From NCBI GenBank assembly GCA_964487605.1, contig CAZARU010000032.1, positions 1 to 64,000 of the forward strand: DNA of 64,000 nucleotides, in the 5' to 3' direction. The notes below the pieces were generated by a model that was not told the DNA's origin, made no database searches, and saw only the letters and a list, made by a program, of their open reading frames with translations. The position numbers and the translations under genes are program-made. The stretch comes from JAJDAH01 sp964487605 (GTDB lineage Bacteria > Myxococcota_A > Polyangia > Polyangiales > Polyangiaceae). Below, in pieces: positions 18,290-27,192 of this stretch. How positions within the stretch are numbered: position 1 is the first letter of the stretch; every line of letters starts with the position of its first letter.

Positions 18290-19072
18290 TCACCACGTAC
18301 AGACGTTGACCGGGTACTCCGGGCCGTCTGGGTACTGCCGATAGGGCGCGCAGCTCTTGGCGCACTGCGGGCAGTCCGCCACCGTGCCGCACCGCACGTT
18401 GGCGCTGCCGCCGGTGCAACTGCAGTCCGCGGCGCAGTCGGGCGACTCGAGGCACTGGGCGTAGGTGCCGACGCTGCCTTCGATGATCGCGCACCTCTCC
18501 GTCGACGCACAGACGCCCGCATCGTCACAGAACAGTCTCAAGGGCGGCACGGGCCCCCAGATGCCGCAGCCGTCCGAGAAGCCTTCCACGCAGGAGCGCT
18601 CGGTGTTCGGATCCAGGGGGTCGCACACCAGGCAGGCGTCCGGCGCACTGCAGGTGACGGGGCCGCAGGCCACGCCGTTCCCGCCTCCGGCCGTTCCACT
18701 CGTGCCCGCTGCCCCGCTCGCACCCGCATCGACGGCAGGCTTCGTCCCGCCCGCCCCACCGCCAGCGTCCGGATGACCGCCCGTCCCCGCCGCAGCGCCC
18801 GCGCCTCCCGCGCCGGAACCGGATTCACCGCCGTGCGTGCCGGACGTGCCCGTCGTGCCGGCGCCGCCCGCCTGGCCCGGTCCGCCGCCCGCCGACGTCG
18901 CGCCGACGCCGCCGCTTCCGGAGACACCGCCGTCGATCCCTCCGGTGCCGCTTCCCGATCCCGTCGTGGAACCGCCGCAGGCCAGGACGAACAGCGGCAG
19001 CATGGAAGACCAGAGTTGCCGATGAGTCGGGCGCCAGCCTCCAACTTCGGTGACCGAGGTGGAATTCGTCAT
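18290..19072 (-). CDS. Cys-rich lipoprotein with Gly-rich linker
   Basis: 260 residues. The hydrophobic core and lipobox (Phe-Val-Leu-Ala-Cys) lie at residues 24-32, so the n-region is long; an internal ATG at 19003 would give a very short signal. About 110 residues of Gly/Ala/Ser linker lead to a small C-terminal domain (about 148-260) with some 18 Cys, probably disulphide-bonded. A TACGGT box lies 13 bases before the start. I do not recognise the domain. It stands between convergent and co-directional genes without a clear operon. Confidence 0.65.
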   Translation of the reverse strand: MTNSTSVTEVGGWRPTHRQLWSSMLPLFVLACGGSTTGSGSGTGGIDGGVSGSGGVGATSAGGGPGQAGGAGTTGTSGTHGGESGSGAGGAGAAAGTGGHPDAGGGAGGTKPAVDAGASGAAGTSGTAGGGNGVACGPVTCSAPDACLVCDPLDPNTERSCVEGFSDGCGIWGPVPPLRLFCDDAGVCASTERCAIIEGSVGTYAQCLESPDCAADCSCTGGSANVRCGTVADCPQCAKSCAPYRQYPDGPEYPVNVCTW

Positions 19073-19112
19073 GGCCTGACGCCGTACCGTACGTGCCGCG
19101 AACGACGACCCT

Positions 19113-19331
19113 TCATTTCGGCTCGATGATCTTCTTCAGCGACGCCACCCAGTCGTCGACCTGCCGCGTGGCCTCGGCCTTCAGGACGCCGTAGCGCTTC
19201 TCCAGGGCAGCTTCGAGCTGCTCGCGGTTGCCCTGCATCTGCGCGAGGTCGTCGTCCGTGAGCTTTCCCCACCGCACGCGCGCCTTTCCCTTGAAGCTCT
19301 TCCAGTCGGCCTTGATCGATCCCCAGCTCAT
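19113..19331 (-). CDS. CsbD-like small protein
   Basis: 72 residues with the CsbD layout: Met-Ser-Trp-Gly-Ser-Ile-Lys at the start, Trp-Gly-Lys-Leu-Thr-Asp-Asp-Asp-Leu near residue 21, and Arg-Gln-Val-Asp-Asp-Trp near the end. Known: CsbD proteins are abundant, soluble, general-stress-induced in Bacillus and others; their molecular job is unknown. A strong GGAGGT ribosome site with 4-base spacing fixes this start and suggests high expression. It is a separate gene 83 bases downstream of the DUF255 gene. Confidence 0.85.
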   Translation of the reverse strand: MSWGSIKADWKSFKGKARVRWGKLTDDDLAQMQGNREQLEAALEKRYGVLKAEATRQVDDWVASLKKIIEPK

Positions 19332-19414
19332 CGACACCTCCAGATGACGAACCAAGGACTGGCACTGCCGGGGGCGGATGTCGACCGCCGGTTGCGGGGC
19401 GGGGGCGGCGCGCT

Positions 19415-21817
19415 TCATCTCGCGGTCCCTGGTCTCCACTCGGTCACCTTCGCGAGCTGGTCGCCGAAGACGCGCGGATCGGCCGTCGGTAGCTCGCAGC
19501 GCCCGCGCTCGCAGACGTACGCCGTCGGCCGACCCTTCAGCGCCAGCTTTCCTTCCAGGGCGGGGACGAGCTTGGCCAACGAGTCGAGCGCGGCGCCTTC
19601 GGTGGCCACGACCAGCACCCGATTGGGAAGGTAGGCGCTCCGGACGCGCCCCATCAGCGGCTCGACGTCGTCGTGGGCGTGCTTGCGAACGATGAAGATC
19701 TCGCGTGGGCGGTCCAGGTAGGTGTCGAGCGCCGCGAGGATCCTTGGGGAAGCGGTGGGTGTGCGGGAGAGGTCGCGTGAGAATGCGGCGAACCCCCGCT
19801 CGGCGCGCGTTCGGTAGTCCGCCCGCGTCGTGATCTCCGAGAGCCGCAGGAGGTTCATGAGCGCCACGGCGTTGCCGGAAGGTTCGGCTCCGTCGTAGGT
19901 CGGCTTGTCGCGTGCGAGCAGGCGCTCGTGATCGTGGCTCGTCATGAAGTAGCCGCCGCCCGAAGCGTCCCAGAAGCGTTCGTCGACGATTGCCTGAAGG
20001 GCGATGGCCTGTTCCACCCGACGGCCGTCGGCCGTCACCTCGAACAGGTCCAGGAGTCCCTGGATCATGCAGGCGTAGTCGTCGAGGAAGGCGTCCTGGC
20101 TCGCGCGGCCGTCCTTGTAGGTGCGGAACAGTCCGCCGTCGCTCTTCCGAAGCGCGCCGAGCACGAAATCCGCGGCGTGCGCCGCGCGCGCGGCGTAATC
20201 GCGTTCGGAGAGCACCAGCGCGCCCCGGGCGAACGCCGTGATCATCAGCCCGTTCCACGAGGTCAGGATCTTGTCGTCGAGCAGCGGTCGAGGGCGCTTG
20301 CTGCGCGCCTGGTACAGCGCCTCCCGTGCGCGCGCGATGCCGCGGCCGAGTTCCTCCGAGGACGTTCCCAGCTCGGCCGCCACGGTCTCGTCGCTTCGCG
20401 GCGTGTGAAGAATGCTGCGCTTCTCGAAGTTGCCTGCGGCCGTGACGGCGAAGTACGCGAGCACGGCGCGAGCCTCATCGGTGCCGAGCGCGTCGCGAAC
20501 CTCGGACGGCGTCCAGGTGAAGAAGTAGCCCTCCTCTTCGTGTCCGGAAGGTGTCCTGCTGTCGGCGTCCGTGGCGGAGAAGAACGCGCCGCCGGGCGCC
20601 GTCATCTCCCGGACGACGTACTGCAGCGTGTGTCGTGCCACCTGCGCGAACCGGTCACGTCCCGTGGTCTGGTACGCCTCGAGGTACAGGGGAACGAGCT
20701 GAGCGTTGTCGTAGAGCATCTTCTCGAAGTGCGGGACGAGCCACCGCGCGTCCGTCGAATAGCGATGGAAGCCGCCGCCGACGTGGTCGTACATGCCGCC
20801 GCTCGCCATCTTGTCGAGCGTCACGGTGACCATCTCGAGCGTCTGCGCGTCGCCCGCTCGCCGCTGGTAGCGAAGCAGGAGGTCGAGCAGGACGGGCCTG
20901 GGAAACTTCGGCGCGCGACCGAAGCCGCCCCAGGTGGCGTCGAACGAGGCCCTCGCGCCGCTCACCGCTCTTTCGACCAGCTCCGCACCGGGGACGTCGC
21001 CCGGCGGACTCGGCGTCGAGGCGGCCTCGATCTGCTGGCTGACTTCCTGCGCGCGCGCCACGACCTCTCCGCGCTTCGTCGCGTACTCCGTGGCGAGCTC
21101 CCGCAGAATCGTGTGAAAGCCCTTTCGGACGCCGCGGTCCCCGTCTCGCGCCGGGAAGTGCGTGCCGCCGAAGAACGGGTCCCCGTCCGGCGTCATCACG
21201 ACGGTCATGGGCCACCCGCCGCGTCCCGTCAGGGCCTGTACGGCCTTCATGTAGACGTCATCCACGTCGGGGCGCTCCTCGCGGTCCACCTTGATCGCGA
21301 CGTAGTTCTCGTTGATGAAGCGGGCGATGGTCTCGTCCTCGAACGACTCGCGTTCCATCACGTGGCACCAGTGGCAGGTGGAGTAGCCGACGGACAGGAG
21401 CACCGGCTTGCCCTCGGCTCTGGCCCTGGCGAACGCCTCGGCGGACCACGGAAACCAGTTCACCGGGTTGTGCGCGTGCTGAAGCAGGTACGGGCTCGAT
21501 TCGAGGATGAGGCGGTTGACGTACCTGGGCCCGCCGTCCGGTCGCAGGTGATGGGTCCGCGCGACGTACCGGGGCCCCTTCGCTCGAAGTGCCGCGTCGA
21601 GACGCGTCATCAGGTCGCCGTCACCCGCTCCGAGCCCAGGAAGCGCCGGATCACCGCCGGCGATCACGGGGCCTTCGGCGGACTGGGTCGGGCGCTCGAC
21701 CACAGTGCAGCTCCGATGGCCCCACACCCCGACGAGTGCCAGCGGCACGGCGAGCAGCACCAAGCGCCACCGGGTCGTTGTGATGGAGCGGGCGCGGCTC
21801 AGATCCCGGGCGGGCAC
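19415..21817 (-). CDS. DUF255/YyaL-type protein with thioredoxin-like N-domain
   Basis: About 800 residues. A membrane anchor near 16-33 is followed by the highly conserved Asn-Pro-Val-Asn-Trp and a thioredoxin-like Ser-Thr-Cys-His-Trp-Cys-His (Cys148 and Cys151). After about residue 270 comes an alpha/alpha-barrel domain like N-acylglucosamine 2-epimerase. Known: this two-domain family (YyaL, human SPATA20) is widespread, and its reaction is not firmly established. The N-terminal anchor here implies a periplasmic location, unlike most family members. The GTG at 21817 gives a 19-base overlap with the upstream lipoprotein gene; an ATG at 21868 is the alternative. Confidence 0.85.
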   Translation of the reverse strand: MPARDLSRARSITTTRWRLVLLAVPLALVGVWGHRSCTVVERPTQSAEGPVIAGGDPALPGLGAGDGDLMTRLDAALRAKGPRYVARTHHLRPDGGPRYVNRLILESSPYLLQHAHNPVNWFPWSAEAFARARAEGKPVLLSVGYSTCHWCHVMERESFEDETIARFINENYVAIKVDREERPDVDDVYMKAVQALTGRGGWPMTVVMTPDGDPFFGGTHFPARDGDRGVRKGFHTILRELATEYATKRGEVVARAQEVSQQIEAASTPSPPGDVPGAELVERAVSGARASFDATWGGFGRAPKFPRPVLLDLLLRYQRRAGDAQTLEMVTVTLDKMASGGMYDHVGGGFHRYSTDARWLVPHFEKMLYDNAQLVPLYLEAYQTTGRDRFAQVARHTLQYVVREMTAPGGAFFSATDADSRTPSGHEEEGYFFTWTPSEVRDALGTDEARAVLAYFAVTAAGNFEKRSILHTPRSDETVAAELGTSSEELGRGIARAREALYQARSKRPRPLLDDKILTSWNGLMITAFARGALVLSERDYAARAAHAADFVLGALRKSDGGLFRTYKDGRASQDAFLDDYACMIQGLLDLFEVTADGRRVEQAIALQAIVDERFWDASGGGYFMTSHDHERLLARDKPTYDGAEPSGNAVALMNLLRLSEITTRADYRTRAERGFAAFSRDLSRTPTASPRILAALDTYLDRPREIFIVRKHAHDDVEPLMGRVRSAYLPNRVLVVATEGAALDSLAKLVPALEGKLALKGRPTAYVCERGRCELPTADPRVFGDQLAKVTEWRPGTAR

Positions 21818-22170
21818 GGCCCCGTCATGGGGGCCATGGGCGTGCCGGGCGGTGGCGTGACCGTGCACGTCCCGTCGGCGTTCTTCGTGACGCCGGGGAT
21901 CATGGTGGGTGTCCCCGACGACGCCGGCGCTGCACCGGGAGCAGGCGCGGGTGCAGGTTGTGGCTGTGGCTGCGGCTGCGGTTGCGGCTGCGGCTGCGGT
22001 TGCGGTTGCTGGTACTGCGGCGGCGGCGGCTGTTGCTGCTGCGGGGGTGGGTAGTAACCGGGAGGCGGCGCGCTCTGGGGCGGTGGATCGTCACGCCCAC
22101 CGCAGGCCAGGGGAAACGCGAGGAGCACGAGGAGCAGGGCAGGTCGGTTCACGGCCACGGATGAAGTCAC
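21799..22170 (-). CDS. small lipoprotein with a Pro-Gln repeat
   Basis: 123 residues. A lipobox Phe-Pro-Leu-Ala-Cys (Cys23) is followed by a Pro/Gln-rich low-complexity region with about eight successive Pro-Gln pairs (residues about 53-70), and a 40-residue tail with two Cys. The start is uncertain among GTG codons at 22170, 22158 and 22152. Known: such Pro-rich linkers stretch across the periplasm. It precedes, and slightly overlaps, the DUF255 gene, so the two are probably co-expressed. No function can be assigned. Confidence 0.65.
   Translation of the reverse strand: MTSSVAVNRPALLLVLLAFPLACGGRDDPPPQSAPPPGYYPPPQQQQPPPPQYQQPQPQPQPQPQPQPQPQPAPAPAPGAAPASSGTPTMIPGVTKNADGTCTVTPPPGTPMAPMTGPCPPGI
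21956..22012. repeat. short tandem hexamer repeat (GGCTGC/GGTTGC type)
   Basis: About nine copies of a GG(C/T)TG(C/T) hexamer lie in the Pro-Gln segment of the small lipoprotein. This type of tandem repeat changes length by slippage in frame, so the linker may vary between strains. Confidence 0.75.
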
Positions 22171-22215
22171 AGATCCGGCCCGGGCACCAGCGTCGCAATC
22201 GGGCAGAGGCGCGGC

Positions 22216-23220
22216 TCAGTTCGCTTCGCCTCGGAACGTCGCGATGATGCCGGTCGCGCCTCGGGTCGGAGGGTCGTGGGTCCAGAGGTGACTGACGACC
22301 CCCGTGGTCGTCAGGATCCTCGAGACCATGGAGTGCCCGGGGGGCCCACTCGCGTTGTTCTGATGGACGTGGTGCGGCGTCCACGCGGGGTCCGGCGCTA
22401 TCAGCGCGTTCGTGTCGGTGCTGCGGAGGGTGAGCACGGCGACCGCGAGCTCGTTCGGCACCGTCGTCGCCGAGTCTGTAACGGCCGTCGTCGAGGTGGT
22501 GGCATCGACGAGGCTGCTCCCCCACGCGTCGAGGCTAGGTGCCGCCGCGAGCCCGGCGACCTCGATGGCTCCCCACGCGACGGCCTGGCCGGCCGATTCC
22601 CCGTCGGGATCCACGCTGATCGTGAGCGACGTTCCCGGGACTGCAACGTCCTGGGCGATGAACACGTAGCCCCGTGCAGCTTGCGCGCTCGAGCGAATGG
22701 GTTCGCCCTGGACGGCGCGCGCGTAGGTGTTGCCGCCGGTGTCGGTCACGCCGCCGTGGGGGACGATGCAGTCTCCCGTGTGATCGCTGATGCAGCTGAT
22801 GCCGACGATGAGCGAGTTGCCGGCTGCCGGCACGGCGGGGAAAGTGAGCGACGGAACCGGCTCGGTGGCGAGCTTCGTCACCGACGCCTGGACGATCCGG
22901 ATCCGCTCCGCGCCGCCGGCTCCTGCCGCGCCGCCGGCTCCCGCCGCGCCGCCCATGCCCGCGTCCTCGGAAACGGCGCCCGCGTTGCCGCCGGAAGCCG
23001 CGGAGCCGGCCGAGCCGCTCGAACCTGCCGTCGCTCCCGCCTGCCCCGCCTCCGTGGCGGAGCCGGCGATGCCACCCGATCCGCTCGAGCCGGCGGCGTC
23101 CGCGCTCGCGTCGGACCCGCCGGCGCCACCCGCGTCGCCTGCGTCGGGAGCCGCGGGGTTGAAGGCGTCGCCCCCGCAAGCGTGAAGCAGTAGCCAGCAA
23201 CCTGCGACCTGCGCGCGCAT
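22216..23220 (-). CDS. lipoprotein with Gly-rich linker and beta-sandwich-like domain
   Basis: 334 residues. The ATG at 23220 begins a lipoprotein signal with the lipobox Leu-His-Ala-Cys (Cys15). Residues 20-115 are Gly/Ala/Ser linker. About 115-334 form a beta-rich domain with Gly-Asn-Ser-Leu-Ile-Val-Gly at its start and a C-terminal Gly-Ala-Thr-Gly-Ile-Ile-Ala-Thr-Phe, a layout I have seen in uncharacterised phage- and myxobacterial-type exported proteins. Function unknown. It is divergent from the transporter-HEAT gene across a 139-base region with an inverted repeat. Confidence 0.75.
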   Translation of the reverse strand: MRAQVAGCWLLLHACGGDAFNPAAPDAGDAGGAGGSDASADAAGSSGSGGIAGSATEAGQAGATAGSSGSAGSAASGGNAGAVSEDAGMGGAAGAGGAAGAGGAERIRIVQASVTKLATEPVPSLTFPAVPAAGNSLIVGISCISDHTGDCIVPHGGVTDTGGNTYARAVQGEPIRSSAQAARGYVFIAQDVAVPGTSLTISVDPDGESAGQAVAWGAIEVAGLAAAPSLDAWGSSLVDATTSTTAVTDSATTVPNELAVAVLTLRSTDTNALIAPDPAWTPHHVHQNNASGPPGHSMVSRILTTTGVVSHLWTHDPPTRGATGIIATFRGEAN

Positions 23221-23274
23221 GCGCGGAGCGTGACACGTTCCCGGTCCCGCGGGTATCGCGTTCCGTGACGTGCG

Positions 23275-23327
23275 CGTCGTCCCTCGGCTTCGGCGCGCTT
23301 GGGACGACGTGCGGGCTGGGCTAGCCT
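23275..23327 (+). promoter_or_regulatory. promoter of the transporter-HEAT gene with operator-like inverted repeat
   Basis: TTGGGA (23299-23304) and TAGCCT (23322-23327), 17 bases apart, form a good promoter. A perfect 9-base inverted repeat, CGTCGTCCC (23275-23283) and GGGACGACG (23301-23309), has its right arm covering the -35 box. This suggests repression by an unlinked regulator. Confidence 0.5.
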
Positions 23328-23359
23328 TCGGCAGCGGTGCTCGGCGCGCCCTCCCGAGC

Positions 23360-25402
23360 ATGGCTCCGACCCCGGCTCAAGACAGCGAGGACGCGCGGCT
23401 CTTGCGGAGCTCGCCGCCGGAACCCTACCGCGCGGCGATGGGGGCGGCGCTGCTCATCGGAGTCCAGGTCGCCGGCAAGGCCGCGCGGGACGCCTACTTC
23501 CTGAACACGGTAGGCGTCGCGCACCTGCCGGCCATGATCGGTGCCGCAGCGGTCGTCTCCATAGCCGCGGTCCTCGCCGCGAACGCCTGGGTGGCGCGCC
23601 GTGGACCGGGGCGGGTGGCGCCGCTGGCAGGTGCCGCCAGCGCCCTGCTGTTCGTCCTGGAGTGGTGGGCCACCGGCGTTGCCCCCGCGGCGGCTGCCGT
23701 CGCGCTGTACCTTCACGTCGCGGCGTTCGGCGGCATTCTCGTGTCGCTCTTCTGGTCGATCGTGGGCGAGGTCTTCGACCCGCGCTCGGCCAGGCGCTCC
23801 ATGGGCCGCATCGCGAGCAGCGCCGCGCTCGGCGGCGTGCTCGGTGGCGTCGCCGCCGAGCGAGTCGGTACGACCCTCGGAACGTCGTCGCTCCTGCCGA
23901 TGCTCGCCGCGCTCAGCGGCCTGGCAGCGCTGGCCGCCGCGGCCCTCGCGCGACAGGCCCCGCCGCCCCACCCACGCGACGAAGCGGCGTCGTCACCCGT
24001 GGCGGTGTTCGCGCGCGCCCCCTACCTCCGAGACCTCGCGGCGCTCGTGTTGCTGGTGACGATCAGCGGCACCCTCGTCGACTACGTGCTGAAGGCGGAG
24101 GCGGCGAGCGCTCACACGTCCCCGGAGGGTCTCCTGAGATTCTTCGCGGCGTTTCACACGGCGGTGGGTGTCTTCACGTTCGCCGTTCAGGCCGCGGCGT
24201 CGCGCCCCACCCTGGAGCGCTTCGGTCTCGGGGTGACCGCCGCGTCCTTGCCGGGCGCGGTCGTCGTCGGCGCCGCCATCGCCCTGGCGCTGCCCACGTT
24301 CGCCAACGTCGCCGCGCTGCGCGGCCTCGAGGCCGTGCTCAGGAGTTCCCTGTTTCGATCGGCGTACGAGCTGTTCTTCAATCCCGTGCCTCCCCGCGAC
24401 AAGCGTGGGGCGAAGACCCTCGTCGACGTCGGGTTCGAGCGCCTGGGCGATGCCGTCGGCGCCGGCATCGCGCGTGGTGCGCTCTTCTTCGCTGCGGAGG
24501 TCGCCCACGCGGCGATCCTCGGCATCGCCGCGGTGGCGTCACTCGGTGCGCTGGTCGTCACGCGGCGCCTCGGGCGGGGGTACGTCTTGGCCCTGGAGCG
24601 CAGCTTGCTCGAGCGCGCGGTCGATCTCGACGAGGGTGTCCGGTTCGACAAGACGACCCGCACGCTCTATCTCACCCTCACGGGAGGGCTGGGCGGTGCT
24701 GCTTCGAGCACGCGGCAGCGGGCGCTCCTGGTCGAGATCGCCGACCTCGCTTCCGACGACGACGCGCGCATTCTGCGCGTGCTGTCGCGCGGCCTGCAGC
24801 CGGAGCTGGTCCCCTTCGCCGTGCGACTCCTGTCACGCGAGTCCGTGGAGCAGCGTGTCGTCGCGGCGCTTCGCAAGGGGGCCGCTGCTTGGACCGACCG
24901 ACTCGTCGACGCGCTGCTCGATCCCTCGCTTTCGCAGGTGGCGCGCGCGCGGTTGGCGCGCATCGTCCGCGATGGCGATGAGGCGCCGGCGGTGGCGGGC
25001 CTCACGACGGGGCTCGGCGAGCGAGACTTCGAGGTCCGGGTCGCGTGTGCGCGCTCGCTCGCGGTGCTGCGGCGCTCCGCCGTCCCGCCACGGATCGATC
25101 GCGACGCGGTGCTTCAGGCGCTGCGCGCCGAGACGGCCGTGGACCGCGCCACCTGGCGGTCGCGCGAAGGGCGGCTGGAGGTCGAGGAGGCCGACGGCCC
25201 GACGTTCGAGTCCGCCGAGTCTCGGAGCCTGGACCACCTCTTCACTCTGCTCTCGCTTCTGTTCCCGCGCGAACCCCTCCAGGCCGCCTATGCCGGGCTC
25301 CGCGCCGGCGATGCGCGCGCGCGAGGCACGGCGCTCGAGTACCTCGAGACGCTGCTGCCCGAGGACGTGAGCGCGAGCCTCGCCAGGCTCATCGAGGACT
25401 GA
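23360..25402 (+). CDS. MFS/nucleotide-translocase-like membrane protein with C-terminal HEAT-type repeats
   Basis: 680 residues. About twelve membrane segments lie in residues 25-420, the first followed by Gly-Lys-Ala-Ala-Arg-Asp-Ala-Tyr-Phe-Leu-Asn, which resembles the Arg-Asp motif of the ATP/ADP (Npt) translocase branch. The loop after segment 4 carries Asp-Pro-Arg-Ser-Ala-Arg-Arg. Residues 440-680 are soluble and helical, with HEAT-like repeats. Known: Npt-type proteins exchange nucleotides in intracellular bacteria, but related proteins in free-living bacteria have unknown cargo. The fused HEAT domain would bind a cytoplasmic partner. A promoter is seen at 23299-23327, giving a leader of about 26 bases. 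Confidence 0.75.
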   Translation: MAPTPAQDSEDARLLRSSPPEPYRAAMGAALLIGVQVAGKAARDAYFLNTVGVAHLPAMIGAAAVVSIAAVLAANAWVARRGPGRVAPLAGAASALLFVLEWWATGVAPAAAAVALYLHVAAFGGILVSLFWSIVGEVFDPRSARRSMGRIASSAALGGVLGGVAAERVGTTLGTSSLLPMLAALSGLAALAAAALARQAPPPHPRDEAASSPVAVFARAPYLRDLAALVLLVTISGTLVDYVLKAEAASAHTSPEGLLRFFAAFHTAVGVFTFAVQAAASRPTLERFGLGVTAASLPGAVVVGAAIALALPTFANVAALRGLEAVLRSSLFRSAYELFFNPVPPRDKRGAKTLVDVGFERLGDAVGAGIARGALFFAAEVAHAAILGIAAVASLGALVVTRRLGRGYVLALERSLLERAVDLDEGVRFDKTTRTLYLTLTGGLGGAASSTRQRALLVEIADLASDDDARILRVLSRGLQPELVPFAVRLLSRESVEQRVVAALRKGAAAWTDRLVDALLDPSLSQVARARLARIVRDGDEAPAVAGLTTGLGERDFEVRVACARSLAVLRRSAVPPRIDRDAVLQALRAETAVDRATWRSREGRLEVEEADGPTFESAESRSLDHLFTLLSLLFPREPLQAAYAGLRAGDARARGTALEYLETLLPEDVSASLARLIED

Positions 25403-25407
25403 CGGTC

Positions 25408-25433
25408 ACCCGGGGCCCGTCGGGTTCTTCCTT
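25408..25433 (+). terminator. possible intrinsic terminator after the transporter-HEAT gene
   Basis: A hairpin ACCCG-N8-CGGGT (25408-25425) is followed by TTCTTCCTT, 5 bases after the stop codon. The stem is short, so this is tentative. Confidence 0.4.
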
Positions 25434-25480
25434 GTCCCGTCGTGGCCGACCGCCCACACTCGGGCGCCAGGGTTTACTCC

Positions 25481-26365
25481 ATGGCGCTGCCTCTCGGTCT
25501 CATCGTCGCGGCGGGCTCACTGTCCGTGGCTGCCATCGCGCTGCACCGCACCTTCGTTCATCGCGTGCGGGGCGCGTGGGCGGACTCTGCGGGCGTGCGG
25601 ATCCACTACACGGACGAGGGGTCGGGGACACCGGTCGTCCTCGTCCACGGGTTCGCCGTCAATGCGGACCTCAACTGGCGTCTGCCCAAGCTCACGCAGG
25701 CGTTGTCCAGGGAGTTTCGCGTCATCGCCATCGACACGCGCGGGCACGGCCTGAGTGACAAGCCCCACGGTGCGACTGCGTACGGGCCGACCATGGTCGA
25801 AGACGTCGTTGCAGTGCTCGATCACCTGAGGGTCGAGAAGGCGCACATCGTCGGATACTCGCTCGGCGGCTTCATCGCGCTCAAGATGGCGACGCTCCAC
25901 TCGCGTCGCATGCTGTCCGCGTCGGTGCTCGGTGCGGGCTGGGAGCGCGAGGGCAACAGTGTCTTCCTGGACGCCATCGCGCGGCTCGCGGAAGACCTGC
26001 GGGCCGGGCGGGCCATCGGCCCTCTTAGCGGAAACCTCGGCGCCGAGCGCAAGCGTCCCAGCCTGATTCACACGGTCTGGGTGAAGCTGATGACCAAGTA
26101 CTTCAACGACCCGCTCGCGCTCATCGGCGTCATCGAGGGAACGCCCGGCCTCGCTGTCACGGAATCCGAGCTTCGCGCGATCGAGATCCCCGTCGCCGCG
26201 ATCTGTGGCGACGAAGACCCGCTGCTCGAAGGAGCTCGCCGCATGCTGGGCGTCGTGCCCGACCTCACCCTGGTGGCGATCACGGGCGCCGATCACATCC
26301 AGGCACCTCGCCGCCCGGAGTTCCGCCGCGAACTCGCGAACTTTCTGCGGCGGACCCCGGCCTGA
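25481..26365 (+). CDS. alpha/beta-hydrolase with N-terminal membrane anchor
   Basis: 294 residues. A hydrophobic N-terminus (about 2-21) may anchor or export it. The hydrolase core has His-Gly-Phe (oxyanion region, 56-58), the nucleophile elbow Gly-Tyr-Ser-Leu-Gly-Gly (Ser127), an acid in Gly-Asp-Glu-Asp (244-246) and the catalytic His272 in Ala-Asp-His-Ile. All triad positions are present, so it should be active as an esterase or lipase-like enzyme; the substrate is unknown. A GTG at 25442 would add 13 residues. The next gene follows after 77 bases with its own promoter-like box. Confidence 0.85.
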   Translation: MALPLGLIVAAGSLSVAAIALHRTFVHRVRGAWADSAGVRIHYTDEGSGTPVVLVHGFAVNADLNWRLPKLTQALSREFRVIAIDTRGHGLSDKPHGATAYGPTMVEDVVAVLDHLRVEKAHIVGYSLGGFIALKMATLHSRRMLSASVLGAGWEREGNSVFLDAIARLAEDLRAGRAIGPLSGNLGAERKRPSLIHTVWVKLMTKYFNDPLALIGVIEGTPGLAVTESELRAIEIPVAAICGDEDPLLEGARRMLGVVPDLTLVAITGADHIQAPRRPEFRRELANFLRRTPA

Positions 26366-26418
26366 TCAGGCGCGCCTCAGGAAGCGCGAACCCCGAAGGA
26401 ACCTCCCGCGTAACGGAC

Positions 26419-26437
26419 TAGGCTCGACGAGAGGAGG
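26419..26437 (+). promoter_or_regulatory. -10 box and strong ribosome site of the DoxX-like gene
   Basis: TAGGCT (26419-26424) precedes GAGGAGG (26431-26437), which is 5 bases before the ATG. This gene has a leader, in contrast to the several leaderless genes nearby. Confidence 0.45.
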
Positions 26438-26442
26438 CAGGC

Positions 26443-27192
26443 ATGGCGGAGGACGAGAGCCCCATCGACGTCGCGCTCGCAGCGATGAACGCGGATCCCG
26501 AGCTCACTCGAGCGACCATCATGAAGTGGGCGGTGTCCACCGTGGCGCTACAGGACATCGTGCGTGCGCAGAAGAAGTCCGAGGTCGACTGGACGGACGT
26601 GGCCGCGGCCGCGACGCGGTGGCTGGACGCCTACGGGAAGCGGAGCGGGAAGTTCGCCGACCACCGGGACGCGATGCTTCGCCTGTCCCACACCGCCGCC
26701 CCCGCCCGCGCGCCCCGGCCGGCCAGGAGCGCCGCGGACGCCCTGGACCAGCGCTTCGCGTCCTTCACCCAGCGGTACGGCCTCTTGTTCCTGCGCGTGT
26801 CGCTGGGCGTCGTGTTCGTCTGGTTCGGTGCTCTCAAACCCCTGGGTCTCAGCCCCGCCGACGACCTCGTCACGAAGACGGTGACCTGGTTCCCGCCCGA
26901 GATCTTCATCCCCTTCCTGGGTGCCTGGGAGGTCGCCATCGGGCTCTGCCTGCTCTACCGCCCGCTGGTCCGCGTCGCGCTGGTCCTCCTGTTCCTCCAG
27001 ATGCCCGGAACGGCGATGCCGCTGGTGCTGCTCCCGGACGTTTGCTTCACCCACTTCCCGTACGCGCTCACTCTCGAAGGGCAGTACATCATCAAGAACC
27101 TGACGCTCGTGAGCGCCGGCTTGGTGGTGGGAAGCACGATGCGATGGGGCAAGACGCGCGCGGAGCAGGAGCGCGTCACGCAGGTGTTCTGA
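26443..27192 (+). CDS. DoxX/DUF417-like four-helix membrane protein with N-terminal soluble domain
   Basis: 249 residues. Residues 1-85 are soluble and acidic. Residues 105-235 have four membrane helices, the first reading Leu-Arg-Val-Ser-Leu-Gly-Val-Val-Phe-Val-Trp-Phe-Gly, a pattern of the DoxX/DUF417 group, with Gly-Ala-Trp-Glu at the start of the second. Known: DoxX-like proteins are small integral membrane proteins, some linked to oxidative or thiol stress or serving as quinone-linked subunits. No cofactor motif is visible. The last 17 bases overlap the convergent GGDEF gene. Confidence 0.75.
   Translation: MAEDESPIDVALAAMNADPELTRATIMKWAVSTVALQDIVRAQKKSEVDWTDVAAAATRWLDAYGKRSGKFADHRDAMLRLSHTAAPARAPRPARSAADALDQRFASFTQRYGLLFLRVSLGVVFVWFGALKPLGLSPADDLVTKTVTWFPPEIFIPFLGAWEVAIGLCLLYRPLVRVALVLLFLQMPGTAMPLVLLPDVCFTHFPYALTLEGQYIIKNLTLVSAGLVVGSTMRWGKTRAEQERVTQVF

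Noticed and set aside
21900..22054. A plus-strand run of alternating Gly-Cys residues
   Set aside because: It is the reverse of the Pro-Gln repeat in the lipoprotein at 21799-22170, which has a proper lipobox and stop.
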